This document shows positions 1 through 11,684 of a stretch of 64,000 bases of DNA, in pieces. Made by a program: the position numbers and the translations under genes. Source of the DNA: Glomus cerebriforme. Its lineage: Eukaryota > Glomeromycota > Glomeromycetes > Glomerales > Glomeraceae. The stretch spans positions 194,231-258,230 of the forward strand of contig QKYT01000072.1 in assembly GCA_003550305.1 (NCBI GenBank), in the 5' to 3' direction. Numbering within the stretch: the first letter of the stretch is position 1; every line of letters starts with the position of its first letter. The notes under the pieces were generated by a model that had not been told where the DNA came from, searched no databases, and was given only the letters and a program-made list of their open reading frames with translations.

Positions 1-143
1 AAAAGCATTGTTAAACTTGTCAAATTGATTTTATTATGTTTAAATTATATTCGTTTATTAAAAATGTATTAAATTACAAATTCTTTCTAGATATACTAAC
101 TATGCTATACTAACTAACTATTCAATTCTAATATCCAAACTAG

Positions 144-1975
144 CTAAGCTGCGAAACTTACGTTTCTAACTTCCAAAAACCCAAATTTCAAGGAACAAAC
201 TGAATCTACAAAAAAAAAAGAAAAACATTCGGTTAGAACATTTCTAATAAAGAAAAAAAATGAAAAAATGAAATTTTGTAACGAAATATTCGTTACAAAA
301 TTTACGTTTTGGTTTCCCAAATCCAGAAGCAAACCTACAAAAAAAGAAACATTCAGTTAGAACGTTTCTATACAAAGAAAAAAAAATGAAAAACGAAGTT
401 TGTAACAAAATGAACGTTACGAAACTTACGTTTCCGTTTACGTTTTCAGAGCCGAATTTACAAAAAGAAAAGAAACGTTCAGTTAGAACGTTTCTATACA
501 AAGAAAGAAAAAACAAAAAAATGAAGTTCATAACAAAATAATTCGTTACGAAACTTACGTTTCTTTTCTAATTCTGAATTCCCAGAGCCGAATCTACAAA
601 AGAAAAGAAGAAACGTTCAGTTAGAACATTTCTTAAAGAAAAAAACCAAAAAAAAATGAAGTTTTGTAATGAAATGAATGTTACAAAACTTATGTTTTCA
701 ATCCCAATTCACAGAAGTAAACCTACAAAAAAAGAAGAAACGTTCAGTTAGAACGTTTCTTAAAAAAAAAAATGAAGTTTCGTTATGAAACTTACATTCC
801 GAAAAGAAAGTTTCGAAGTTTTAACTTCGAAATTTACTAGATTTCCAAGCCGAAATCGAAAAAAAACCCAATCCTACAAAAAAAAAATGAAAAAAAAAGA
901 AACATTAGTACCATTTCTACTAACGATTCTTTAAGTAAATGCATCAGATAGGAATTTCGCGAAGAAACTTCCATACCTGAAANGAAATCCAAGAACCTAN
1001 AAGAAGAAAAAAGAAGAAACGTTAGAAACGTTTCTATTTAAAAAAAAACAAAAAAAAAAGAATGGTAAGTTTCGTTACGAAACTTACCATTTCCTAATTC
1101 CAAGTGCTGAACCGAAGAAGAGTCTACAAGAAAAGAAAAAGAACTGTTAGAAAACGTTTCTAAAAAAAAGAAAAAAAAATGGTAAGTTTCATGAAGAAAC
1201 TTACCGTTCTTCAATTTCACGTACTAATCTGAAAGCTAAGAGAACCTACAAGAGAAAGAAATGTTAGAAACGTTTCTAATAAAAGAAACCCAAAAAAACA
1301 CGGTAAGTTTCCCAAAGAAACTTGAGAAACTTACCATTTCTGATTCCAGTATCGAACCGAAAGCATAGAGAAGCTACAAGAAAAGAAAAGAAAAAACGTT
1401 AGAAACGTTTTTTTAAAAAAATGAAAAAAATGATAAGTTTTACGAAGAAACTTACCATTTTCCCTTTCTAGTCCAGACCGAAGAGCTTGGAGAACCTACA
1501 ATAATAAAAAAAGAAACGTTAATAAGCATTTCTAAAAAAACAAAAAAAAATAGTAAGTTTCGTGAAGAAACTTACCATTTCCGATTTCAGTATCAAACCG
1601 AATGCACAGAGAACCTACAAGAAAAGAAAAGAAGAAACGTTAGAAACGTTTCTTTAAAAAAAAAATGAAAAAAATAATAAGTTTCGCGAAGAAACTTACC
1701 GTTTTCCCTCCCATTCCAAACCGAAGAGCTTGAAGAACCTACAAGAAAAAAAAGAAACGTTAATAAGCATTTCTAAAAAAAAAACAAAAAAAAAACCCCA
1801 TAAGTTTCACGAAGAAACTTACCGGCTTCCACTTTCCAGTATCGGACCAAGAGACCTACAAAAGAAAAAAAGAAGAAATGTTAGAAACGTTTCTTTAAAA
1901 AAAAATGAAAAAAATAGTAAGTTTTATGAAGAAACTTACTGTTTCTCAATTTTCAGAACCAAGTTCAAATGGTGA
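144..1975. repeat. Tandem array of ~14 degenerate ~125-bp units
   Basis: Each unit has the same order: a block like CCTACAAGAAAAGAAAAG, then GTTAGAAACGTTTCT or a variant, an A-rich run, then an inverted pair like AAGTTTCGNGAAGAAACTTA, then a short variable segment. AGAAACGTTTCT is a perfect 12-bp palindrome (for example 1024-1035) and recurs exactly at least four times, with near copies in most other units. Earlier units (about 150-800) use the variant GTTCAGTTAGAACGTTTCT. Short ORFs through the array on both strands are by-products of the repeat and are not genes. Confidence 0.85.
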
Positions 1976-2014
1976 TTAAAACTGATTTAAGGTTTTTAAA
2001 TTTTTATTTAAACT

Positions 2015-2140
2015 AATAAACTGCGGCTGCGGCTTAATTGATAAGTGCGGCGCGCAGTTATTTTTTTTAAAATAAACTGCGGCTGCGGCTTAATTGATAA
2101 GTGCGGCGCGCAGTTATTATTTTTAAAATAAACTGCAGCT
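2015..2140. repeat. GC-rich 56-bp direct repeat, two copies plus a partial third
   Basis: The block running from CTGCGGCTGCGGCTTAATTG to GCGGCGCGCAGTTA occurs at 2021 and 2077, and a truncated third copy starts at 2133. Each unit has inverted ends (AACTGCG and CGCAGTT). It is strikingly GC-rich against its AT-rich surroundings, which suggests a mobile or structural repeat. I see no coding potential. Confidence 0.8.
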
Positions 2141-2150
2141 CATATCATGT

Positions 2151-2496
2151 GATACACGTGATAAAAAAAAGTATATAATGAGCCTTTTTTCATTTTTTTT
2201 TTCTTTTTCAACTTGAATTTTTTTTTAATTAATCTTGCGAAAAGCCCCTCCTCTATGGATGGGTAGAGGTCATTAGTATCTACAGGGGAAGAGCCATTAC
2301 TGCTTTCTCCGCCCATTCATAGTGACAAAAAAAGGATGTATCAGTAGTAAAATATTTTTAAAAAAAAAAAATTTTCAAAACTAATCAGACGCTTTTGGCC
2401 TGAATTATTTTCGAATTTGGCCAGAATTATGTTTAATGTTGGCCAATATAATAATCTGGACCCCGATTTTAAAGATTTTTAATAAATTTAATAAAA
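2151..2496. other. Non-coding spacer
   Basis: Contains a CACGTG-like site near 2155, homopolymer runs, and a short GC-richer patch (about 2235-2335). No ORF or RNA gene was recognised. Confidence 0.5.
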
Positions 2497-3413
2497 GGGA
2501 AAATTTATTTCTCACCCCAGGGTGAGATTAATATTACTCACCCCCTGATCACGTTTCCATTTTTGGCATCACCCTTAAACAATGTTTATTTGTTTATCAT
2601 TCTAATAATAAACTTTTCAAATCTTTTTCTCCTTTCTTTCTTTTCTTTCTTTTTGTTTTAAAAATTTATTTTAGAAGTTTTCATTAATTAATAAAGCTAA
2701 ATATTTTTTCAATAGTGGTTTAGAACTTGTGTAAAATTTTATCATAAAGTTATATTTTATAATTTCAACAAACGCGCTTTTCATATTGTATAGAGATTTC
2801 ACAACACAATTTTGTTATTTTAGTTAAACTAAATAGATGAAAAATACTTAAAATAATTGTTCAGCAGGTATGGAAATAATTGCATATTAATTTTCATAAG
2901 GCTAGCTCAAGTGGTTGTGGAGTTATGAATTTTTTTGTAAAAATACTTAAACGCATTTTGTTTTTTTACTTTCAAGTGTAATTTCAACACTTTGGCCAAA
3001 GAAAACAGCTAAGGAAGCTTAAGTAAAGTTATTCAGCAGGTATGGAAATAATTGCATATTAATTTTCATGAGGCTAGCTCAAGTGGTTATGGAGTTATGA
3101 ATTTTTTTGTAAAAATACTTTTAAAAACGCGTTTTATTTTTTTTACTTTCAAGCGTAATTTGAATACTTTGGCCAAAGAAAATAAGTAAAGGAAGCTTAA
3201 GTAAAGTTGTTCAGCAGGCATGGAAATAATTGCATATTAATTTTCATGAGGNTAGTTCAAGTGGTTATGGANTTATGAATTTTTTTGTAATAATATTAAA
3301 GATGCGTTTTTGGAAAAAATTTAAAATACAATCAACATTATATATCATTATATGATCACGTGACGGGATGAGGAATATTGATCTCACCTGGGGTGAGGAA
3401 TAAATTTTCTCTT
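2497..3413. mobile_element. Non-autonomous element with ~55-bp terminal inverted repeats
   Basis: The left end reads GGGAAAATTTATTTCTCACC and continues CCAGGGTGAGATTAATATT. The right end (about 3355-3413) is its reverse complement with a few mismatches, including a second inverted CTCACCCC pair. The ends enclose about 0.9 kb with no transposase, only a three-copy internal repeat, so this is a MITE-like or deletion-derivative element. A similar outer terminus (AATAAATTTTCTCTTAA) recurs near 59,042-59,058. The target duplication is not clear. Confidence 0.75.
2860..3300. repeat. Internal ~175-bp tandem repeat, about 2.5 copies
   Basis: TTCAGCAGGTATGGAAATAA starts copies near 2860, 3032 and 3210. 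Each continues with a shared block containing GCTAGCTCAAGTGGTTATGG and a run of CTTTGGCCAAAGAAAA. The third copy is truncated by the right end of the enclosing element. GCTCAAGTGG resembles a tRNA A-box, but no B-box follows, so an RNA polymerase III promoter is not supported. Confidence 0.8.
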
Positions 3414-4980
3414 AATAAAATTTTAATAAAAAAATTATTTTTTAATATATTTGTAAATTTAAAATAAATAAAATTTTAATTATATAATAACTATTTATAT
3501 TATATTAAAAAAATATTAAGTGGTATTGATATATGGGTGTTGTGCAACAGTATATAATGTGTTTAACAACTGTTGGTATAGAAAAATATGTATATTAACT
3601 GCATGTATTGATAAACTCCAGTATACAGGTGTTTTACGACATGTTGAACAACTGGTAGTGTTAATCAACACGTTTTTTGGTGTATATCAACACCTCCAAA
3701 ACTTCCTGATGCTATCAATATTAATATTAGAAAGATGATATTTATACCATTCAATTCATCTCAATAAGAGGATTCGAATGGTATAAATTTTAACAAAATC
3801 TAATTACTAGATNTCGAGTAATTTGCAATTTTGTATTTTATATAAATCACATGATTGGTATTACTGTGCAATTCAAAATTCTGCAATATTGCAAATTTGG
3901 TGCAGTATTATCTTATCTTTAGCAGATTTTTTCATATTATCTTTAGCAATTTAAAGTTTTTTTTTAATATTGACTTAGCAAATTTTTTCTCATTTAAATT
4001 TCAAAAATAAATATTTTACTATATATAATTATTAGTTTTAAAATTCTGTATATATTCCATATTTATTATTACATATAATTATTATAGTTTTTATGAATTC
4101 CGTATACATCAGATTTTTAATAAAATCACAAAACATGAAATTTGTATAAAATATACAGAATTATGATACAAAAATTGTAAAAATATATACAAAACATATC
4201 ATTTCTATTTATTTCTTATAGGGATAATAATAATATATTTCTTTCTTCAGAATTGGATTATTTTGATTATGATAGATATACTATTTATTCTACTGATAAT
4301 AATTTAGCAAAATGGCCTTTAGTATCACTATTTATTTCTAATTTAGAATTACTAATCTTTTTAGATAAAAACAATATATTTACTAATAAATAATCTATAG
4401 TTTATTATATATATAGAAATTTTAAAATTCAATAATAAAAGAGTTCAAATTATTTTACAATAATTATATATATATACAAAGTAAAATAAGTGAAAAAATA
4501 ATAATAAAATAATTGGTATAAATTTTATATATACAAAAAACTGGATCAACATTTTTATAAAATTTTCAATCTGATTATTAAATTGGATTAAAACTGGTTT
4601 ACTTGATATAGTAATGGTTATATAGAAGGTAAATAGCAGGTAGATCTGAAAATAAATTCAAATTTTTAAGAAGCAATTNAAATAATTTGTTTAATTACTT
4701 TAATAAAATAAATAAATAAATAACATATAACTTTATAAAGTTTTTTAAAAATTAAAAAAATAAGCAGTTCTTGCTAATATCTATCTAGATTCTTTTATTC
4801 TAAATTCTAATTATAATTTCAAATTTCAAAAATCTACCTTTATGAGTTTATGACATTATTNTTTAACTGTTAATTCTTTATTAAAATATTAAAATAAAAT
4901 TCAAATATTAACAGTAATCAGTTAAAAAATAAGAATCACTTTTATTTGATAAAGTAATGGACCAATGAAAATTAATTAAC
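3414..4980. other. AT-rich intergenic stretch with one dispersed repeat copy
   Basis: No gene is supported here. At about 3725-3905 lies a copy of a dispersed repeat (ATACCATTCAATTCATCTCA, then AAGAGGATTCGAATGGTATA, then a CTGCAATATTGCAAATT-like tail). Related sequence occurs near 17,030-17,240 and, inverted, near 53,290-53,470. About 3530-3720 has several short inverted GTGTTG/CAACAC-type motifs. Confidence 0.6.
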
Positions 4981-4984
4981 AGGA

Positions 4985-7185
4985 TGAATCATATTAAAAT
5001 TGGATAAATTTTTCTTCAAAAACATAATCTTTTTGAATAGTTTTGGGTTCATTCTCGTTCTTTTATTGGTTAATAAGTTCCCTACATTAGAAAATAGACG
5101 TTTGCTGGCAGTTGAAGTTGCCAAAACTGCTAGGTATTTTTGAGTAAGGTCACTTGAAATAGAAAAATTTGCCTTTTTTTCACTTCATCACATGAGAGGA
5201 TTCAAATCTAGGGCAATTTCTGGTAGCTGAAGATATTCTTCAACTTCATTAATAACAACTACATTAGATTTGGAGAGTCGTGCCATTAAAGTCTTCCTTT
5301 TTGTTGAAGATTTTGATTAAGTTATTGATTGAGTAATGGTTTGGTTATTTTGATGACTTGCCTTTTCATTATTGAACAATTCTTGTAAATGAAGTTTGGT
5401 GCTGATTTATTGAGCTTCTAGAGCAAAATCCAACCTTTTAATTCTAGGATCAAGTATAAAGAGAATTAGATTTTCAGTAATAAGGATCAGATAGTATTCT
5501 TTTATATTTTTATGTAATTTTGATTTGACTTCATTTAGCAAATCAAAAGTATTTATTGGTTCATTTATTTTATTATTTTATGTGCCTTTTTTTCAGCATC
5601 ATTATTTCCGAATGCATCATTCTCATCTTCATTAAAATCTTGATTGTATGATAAATTAATTGTTACTGTTTTAAGAATCTCTATTAACATCAGTATATGC
5701 ATACTATTCATCACATATTTACTTTCCTCCAAGTCTTCAGTCATACTAGCAAATATTAATAGTACCTCCATTAAGTCGGCAATAAAATCCCATTTGTCAT
5801 CAGTAATCATTATCTGTTTTAATCNTTTTGCGTCCTTTTTTGAATTCAAGTCTGTATTATATAATAGAATATTCACTAAAATCTTTATCCATTCTTTTAA
5901 ATATAGCAAATGAATCCATGTGAGATAACTAGAATTCTAGCGTATCGATATGTCATTAATTGGATAGAGATATTTGGCCATATCTTTTGCATTCTATAAT
6001 ATTAATCAAAAAAATAAATTATATTAATCAAAATTATTAGAATATAGAAATTAGAAATAATAAAATAAACTATTAGTATTTACGATTGTTTCTTTTTCGG
6101 CTTCGTCTAAATTTTCATCGATTTCATCATTCGGATTCGGATATTTCTTTTGTATGTCCTCCAAATGTTCAGATTGTTTAGGCCACATAAAAAATTTGAT
6201 TAGCCATTTAACTTAGCAAATTAAAGTTTTAACTAAAGCTAATGCTTTTCTAACTATAAGTTGGAGAGTGTAGGCATTATACCCTTGCCATCTAACATTA
6301 TTCATATTTGCGATCACTTTTTTCATGTTAGAAGCATTATTTGTAGTGATCGTAAAAACTTTTTTGCATAAATTCCATTCATTGAACGTTTTTTCCAGAC
6401 TTTTTGTGATATGTTGAGCAGTATGAGGGTACCTAATGTACAGTAATTAACTGTTAAAGTAATTTCATTAAGATTAAATTTTGCATTAATATAAGAATAA
6501 GTTATACTGATATATTCTTATCCATTTTGAGTGATCTACATATCAGTGGTTATTGAGACACTTTACATTAATCTTAATTTTTTTGATTATTGTAAGCAAT
6601 ATAAAATTATAAGCCTTATAAATGACTTTTTTAATGCTTTTTTTGTCTATCATTATAAAACCTGAATTTAATTCATTAATCAATCGTCAGAATGGAAAAC
6701 TTTGGACTACATATAACGGCTAAAGATCTTTAATGATCCAATCTGTTAAGAATTAATAAAGTTCACGTTAATGACTTTCTTTGTATCTATGAGCTTTAAT
6801 GACAGTAGGAAGAGTTATTTGTTTCTATATAAAAAGAGAAATTTTTTAATTTAAGTTTATTTAAGTATTTTATAAAAAAAAAAAAAAATAAGAAAGAAAA
6901 ATATTTACCTTATCTATTTTTCCTTCTTTTGATATATCATATATAACAAATGGTTTATAGTATTTCCTGTTGATCCATCATTAATATAAATAACTTCACA
7001 TATATTTCCTTTAGCATTAGTAAGTTTATATCTTTTTCATAGTTCTTCTTTATCACTTGCTTTTTCATTAATGTCTACTTCTTCAAAATAATTTCAAGTC
7101 CAGCTTCTTTTTTTCAGCTACTTTTTGCTTTCATTTTTGGATGTCTACAAGGATTAGGTTGATCTTATTCTATATGATCTTATCT
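4985..7185 (-). pseudogene. hAT-family transposase, decayed
   Basis: On the minus strand, conserved hAT segments appear in the right order, separated by stops and frameshifts. Near 6240-6430 is a catalytic-core stretch containing PHTAQHITKSLEKTFNEWNL and TITTNNASNMKKVI. Near 5640-5800 is WDFIADLMEVLLIFASMTED, typical of the segment before the dimerisation domain. Near 5000-5130 is the C-terminal dimerisation motif, with LAVLATSTASKRLFSNVGNL and an NKRTRMNPKLFKK-like tail. A Cys/His-containing BED-like N-terminus may lie near 7100-7180, but it is too degraded to assign. hAT transposases cut and paste DNA through an RNase H-like DDE core. I could not define terminal inverted repeats or an 8-bp target duplication, so only the gene relic is called. 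Confidence 0.8.
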
Positions 7186-8930
7186 TATATTACCTATTTC
7201 AGTAATCTTACTCATAATAATATGATTGCATAATGTAAAACAAAATTATAGAAATAATAAATTAAATACAATGTATTATGTATGTAGAAATATAGAATAT
7301 ATTGTATAATTTGTATTTGTGTAATATAAAACAAATTACAGATGGTGATTGCTAATAGCATGACCAGCTGACGGTTGACTTGTGACTGCATGACAGATTG
7401 TCATCAATTTAGATCAACCAGATATTTAATATATTTATCAGATCTAACCAGTTTAATATCCAGATGACAATCTGTTATTTCAAATTTCAAACCAGATATC
7501 TGATAATCTAGATTGATAGCAGATATCTATTATTATTGATTTATGGTTCTGAACATTATTTCAATATAATCAAATGACCTATAACTGGTCATCCAAGTTA
7601 TATAGGTTATAAAAGGTCATATATTAATACTATCAGAAAATAGATTATCATTCATTATGAGAATCCAGATGTATTTGTGATTATTACTAAAAAAGATAAA
7701 TTTGATTTCAAAGTATTCTGCAATAAAATGAAAGAAGATATGTAAATGTGTAAAATATAAATACATAATAAAACTTGAAGAGAACATTTATAAAGAGATA
7801 AACATGATAGTACAAAAAAGATTGATAGAAAAGAAGATAATCTGCTATTCTTTTGAAAAAAAAGAGAATTATAATCTTGTAGCTTGATATTAATAAGAAA
7901 TGGAAAAAAACAAAAAGTATAATCCAAAAAAATAGTATGCTATAATAATAAGCAAAGTGTAATTAAAATAAATTTAAGACTATAAATAAAAATAATAGAT
8001 ATTACTATTTAGTTAGGTCTTTTGATAATAAAAACACTCTTATATATGTTACCTCTATATTAAACAGAAAAAGAAATTTACTAGATAAATGAAAAAATAC
8101 TTGGTATGACTATAGTGAGCTTTTATTTAATGAAATATTAATGTAAATATACTATACTCTGATTACATATTTTTAAGATAAAAGCTTCTGGCTTCTGCCA
8201 ATATTTTACATAATGATTATGTAGAAGCCTTTATATTTGAAATATATTTTTTTTACTCACATCTTGATTAGGGATGTTAGTTTAGGTTCAGTTTAGATTT
8301 AGTTTTTTAAGATTCCAAAAATTAGAATTTAAGAACTCAATTTTTATTAAAGTTCTAATAAACCAATTATGATAAGTTCTAAATTTATTTTAAACCAGTT
8401 TATAATCAATTCTGAACTGTATTTAAATATATAAATTTGCTTTAAAATTATATAATTAATAAAAAAAATTTGCTTTTTTAAAACTTATTTAATTGTTCTT
8501 ATTTATATAAAATAATTTGATTTTTATTATTTAAAAAAAAAACTTAAAATATCCATCTCCTATCCTTTTCCTACCTCCCACAGGTCAAATGAAAAAAATC
8601 AGATTTTGCCAATTTTAGCTGATGTTTTATATAACCATTATATATAATTAATATATACAGTATATATTACTTATAGATTAATTAACTGTTAATTAACTAT
8701 TAATTAACCAAATTTATAAGTAACAATTATTTTACCAACCCTAGACTCATACTTAGGAATGCTAAGTATTATGTTACATTATGTTACATAACTTACGCTA
8801 TAAGTTACATAGACTTGATGTAATATTACATTTATATGTTTATCAGAATTAAGCTGATTTAGCTAGCATTACTCAGTTAAAACCTAATTTTGGCTGAATT
8901 ATATAATTTATATGAAAGTCATACCCTTCA
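7186..8930. other. AT-rich stretch without recognisable genes
   Basis: The ORF at 7655-7927 on the minus strand is a low-complexity reading of A-rich sequence and is not called. About 7330-7620 has many short repeats around CAGATATCTG-like words. Nothing else is supported. Confidence 0.5.
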
Positions 8931-8939
8931 CTTTTTATT

Positions 8940-9615
8940 TTCATTAAGTATTTCAGAAATAGAATTTTTTTGAGATGTGAAATCATATTTATCATGTCCT
9001 TATTTGTCATATAGTTAATTTCTTAATGCTATAATGCCAGCCAAAAGTCACATAGAGGTGGAAAAAGTATGAGCATTTTTATTAAGACAATTTATTTGTT
9101 ACCACATGCTTTCACGTGTTTGTGCATATTTAATTAATCTTACCCTACAAAAAACTACCTTAGCATTACTATGAAAAATTCACATTACATGATATTTACT
9201 AATTAAATATGCATGAGCACGTAAAAGCATGTGGCATACCTGTGACAAATAGGGAATGTCAAATAATTTTTTTCACACAAAAAAATTCTGTTTCTAAAAT
9301 AAATATAAAAATAGAAGCATGTAAAATCATGTGAAGGGTAACATTAAATATCACTGGTCATGTAACTATAAATTTTTCATGGTGATGCTGGAAAAGATCA
9401 CTGCAAAAATCATTATTACATAACCAGTAATGTTTAATGTCATTTAATACGTGACTGACAGTATTGCGTTTTTATTAAGTATCTGAAGAACAATTTTTTC
9501 GCGTGAAAAAAATTATTTATCATGCATTATTTGTCACAGATACACTATATGATTTCACATGCTCGTGCATATTTAATTAGTAAATATCATGTGATAGTGA
9601 TTTTTTTATGGTGAC
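8940..9615. repeat. Cluster of palindromic MITE-like repeats
   Basis: Two arms form a large imperfect palindrome: ACCACATGCTTTCACGTGTT near 9100, and the complementary AGCACGTAAAAGCATGTGG near 9212. A second copy lies near 9500-9600 in opposite orientation (TTTCACATGCTCGTGCATAT then TTAATTAGTAAATATCATGTG). Near 8990-9050, TTTCTTAATGCTATAATGCC matches the interior of the MITE at 44,458-44,687, so the cluster belongs to, or contains, that family. No protein is encoded. Confidence 0.65.
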
Positions 9616-10012
9616 AGGACCCTAGATAATTATAATAAAGATCATATGCAAAAAAAGTATATAATTTTGTATTTTTAATGGAAAGGTCATATGAAAAATG
9701 GGTATTTTAAGAAAAAGTTACATACCAAAATAGAATAACACTAACAATGTTTCAATATAAATAGTAAATGAGAAAAATTTATTTTATATTGGATAAATTT
9801 ATCACAATATCAAATCTTTTAGAAAAATTCATTTTGTGTATGATAAATTTATCACAATGTAATAAATTTATCAAATTTACATTATATTATCCATGATAAA
9901 CTTATCAGAAATTCAATATATTTTACTATTTATTTATACTTCTAAAATGTTAAAATACATATACGTCTTAACTTTTATCTTTTATGTTATTATATACCAA
10001 TATTAACATAAA

Positions 10013-10640
10013 ATGAATAGTAAAAATCTTGAGCAACTTTTAAACATTAATAAATTTCTCTCTACAACTTCACCTTCTAATATTCATTCTGTTCAAGCTT
10101 ATATTTTAACTATTAATATATTTGATAATTTTTCTATTATTTTTAATACTCCTCATGAAACTATTCCTTTATTAGCTAATATTAATAATGCTGCTGAAAA
10201 AATTCTCCACTTGCAACATGACATATTGATTTAATTCTGAATCTTAACAAAATTAATAATCTAGTTGCTTTGACTCAAAATGATGGTGTAAGATCTAGAA
10301 CTTTAAGAATAAATAGATAGTAAAATAGAAAACATGAAATATTGGAAAGATGTTAAAATACTCCAGGTAAAATTATTGATCATTATTAATTATAAATGAT
10401 AATTAATTAATTAATTCATAATTTATTTAGCTTTGCCAAGCATTAGTGTTGCAAATATTACTTTAGAAAATCCTACAAAGTGCGGTAGTTATGTACTTTT
10501 AGAATCAAAAATTTATTTCATTCAAATTTTGGCTATGTATTATAAATTATCAAATTATTATTTTTATATTCACTTTTTTATGTTTATACAGAGCAAATTT
10601 CAAGTATTTTTGGACATTTTCTAACAGATGAACTAAAATA
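10013..10640 (+). pseudogene. Unidentified decayed coding fragment
   Basis: The frame from 10,013 gives a coherent, non-repetitive 73-residue peptide rich in Asn and Ile. The reading continues in another frame as an LNKINNLVALTQNDGVRSRT-like stretch near 10,240-10,310, and a further short frame follows at 10,433-10,624. The organisation suggests a TE-derived or host gene broken by frameshifts. I do not recognise the family, and no catalytic motif is visible. AT-rich composition could also produce part of this by chance. Confidence 0.3.
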
Positions 10641-10739
10641 TGCTTTTTGCATATTCCTAGTAATTTTATTATTTATTATTTAGGAAACTGCAAAAATTTC
10701 ACTGAAAATATGGGATTTTTAATTGTAGGAAAAAAAAAA

Positions 10740-11640
10740 TGACAATCTATAATTTTTTTAATTCAGTTATAGATAAATTACAATTAATTATTTCTACAGT
10801 GCGAATAGTCTATAATCAAAACTTAGAAAAATTAAAATAAAATTTAAACCAATGATCTGATTTTATTCAAATTAAAAATATGAATATTACATACGAAAAG
10901 AAATCATTTTATTAAATAAAAAAAATTCTCAATTTTACAAATTATATAAGCATCATGTGATATTAATATCATCCAATTAAAAATTAGAATTTTATAAATC
11001 ATGTGATATTTATTTTATATGCTATTAGGTACATGATGATGTGATTTATATTTTCTATGGGAAAAAAAATTTTTTTTTGATATAATATGATTGTCATTAA
11101 CCATTACAATAAATACAACTAAAAAAAAATAATTACACAAAATTTTATATATTATCAATTTTTAGTTAGCCTAATTAAATTACATGCTTTTATAAACGCT
11201 ATAACTCAGTCAAAATTTAACTTTAAAAAAAATAACTGATAATTTTTAAAGCTTAATGTTAATATCTATTAAAATTATCAGTTCAAATCTTCAAATTATT
11301 ATTAAAATTTTTTTTTTTAGAGAATTGAAGTTGACCAATTATTACTATAGATAAGTTTTGATTATAGACTATCCATACTCAAAGTCTGCTTAATAAATTT
11401 AATATAAAATAAAGTTTTCTGACCTGTTTACTAGTAAAAAATAGTATAAAAAAGGATATTTTTAGTATAATATAAGGGTCATATGATAAAAATGTATACT
11501 GTATCAAAACGGCAAAATTTATGTATATTTTTAATTAGTACTGCGGATGTGACCTCTATTAGAATTATCCGGGGTCCTATGGTGACGCAGGGGTAGTTTA
11601 TTTAATTAGTAAATATCATATGACTGAATTTTTTATGGTG
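10740..11640. other. AT-rich spacer
   Basis: No gene is supported. Near 11,600-11,650 a TTAATTAGTAAATATCATATG block resembles the repeat at about 9560-9590, so part of this belongs to the same MITE-like family. Confidence 0.45.
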
Positions 11641-11684
11641 ATGCTGTAATTGGTAATACGGATCAGGCTTGCGTATCTTGTGTA

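Noticed and set aside
144..1220. Minus-strand ORFs of 60-95 codons as genes.
   Set aside because: They are translations of the tandem repeat, with the same Phe/Arg-rich peptide recurring each unit.
2895..2925. tRNA or SINE head (GCTAGCTCAAGTGGTT resembles a tRNA A-box).
   Set aside because: No B-box or cloverleaf can be formed downstream. The motif simply repeats with the 175-bp unit.
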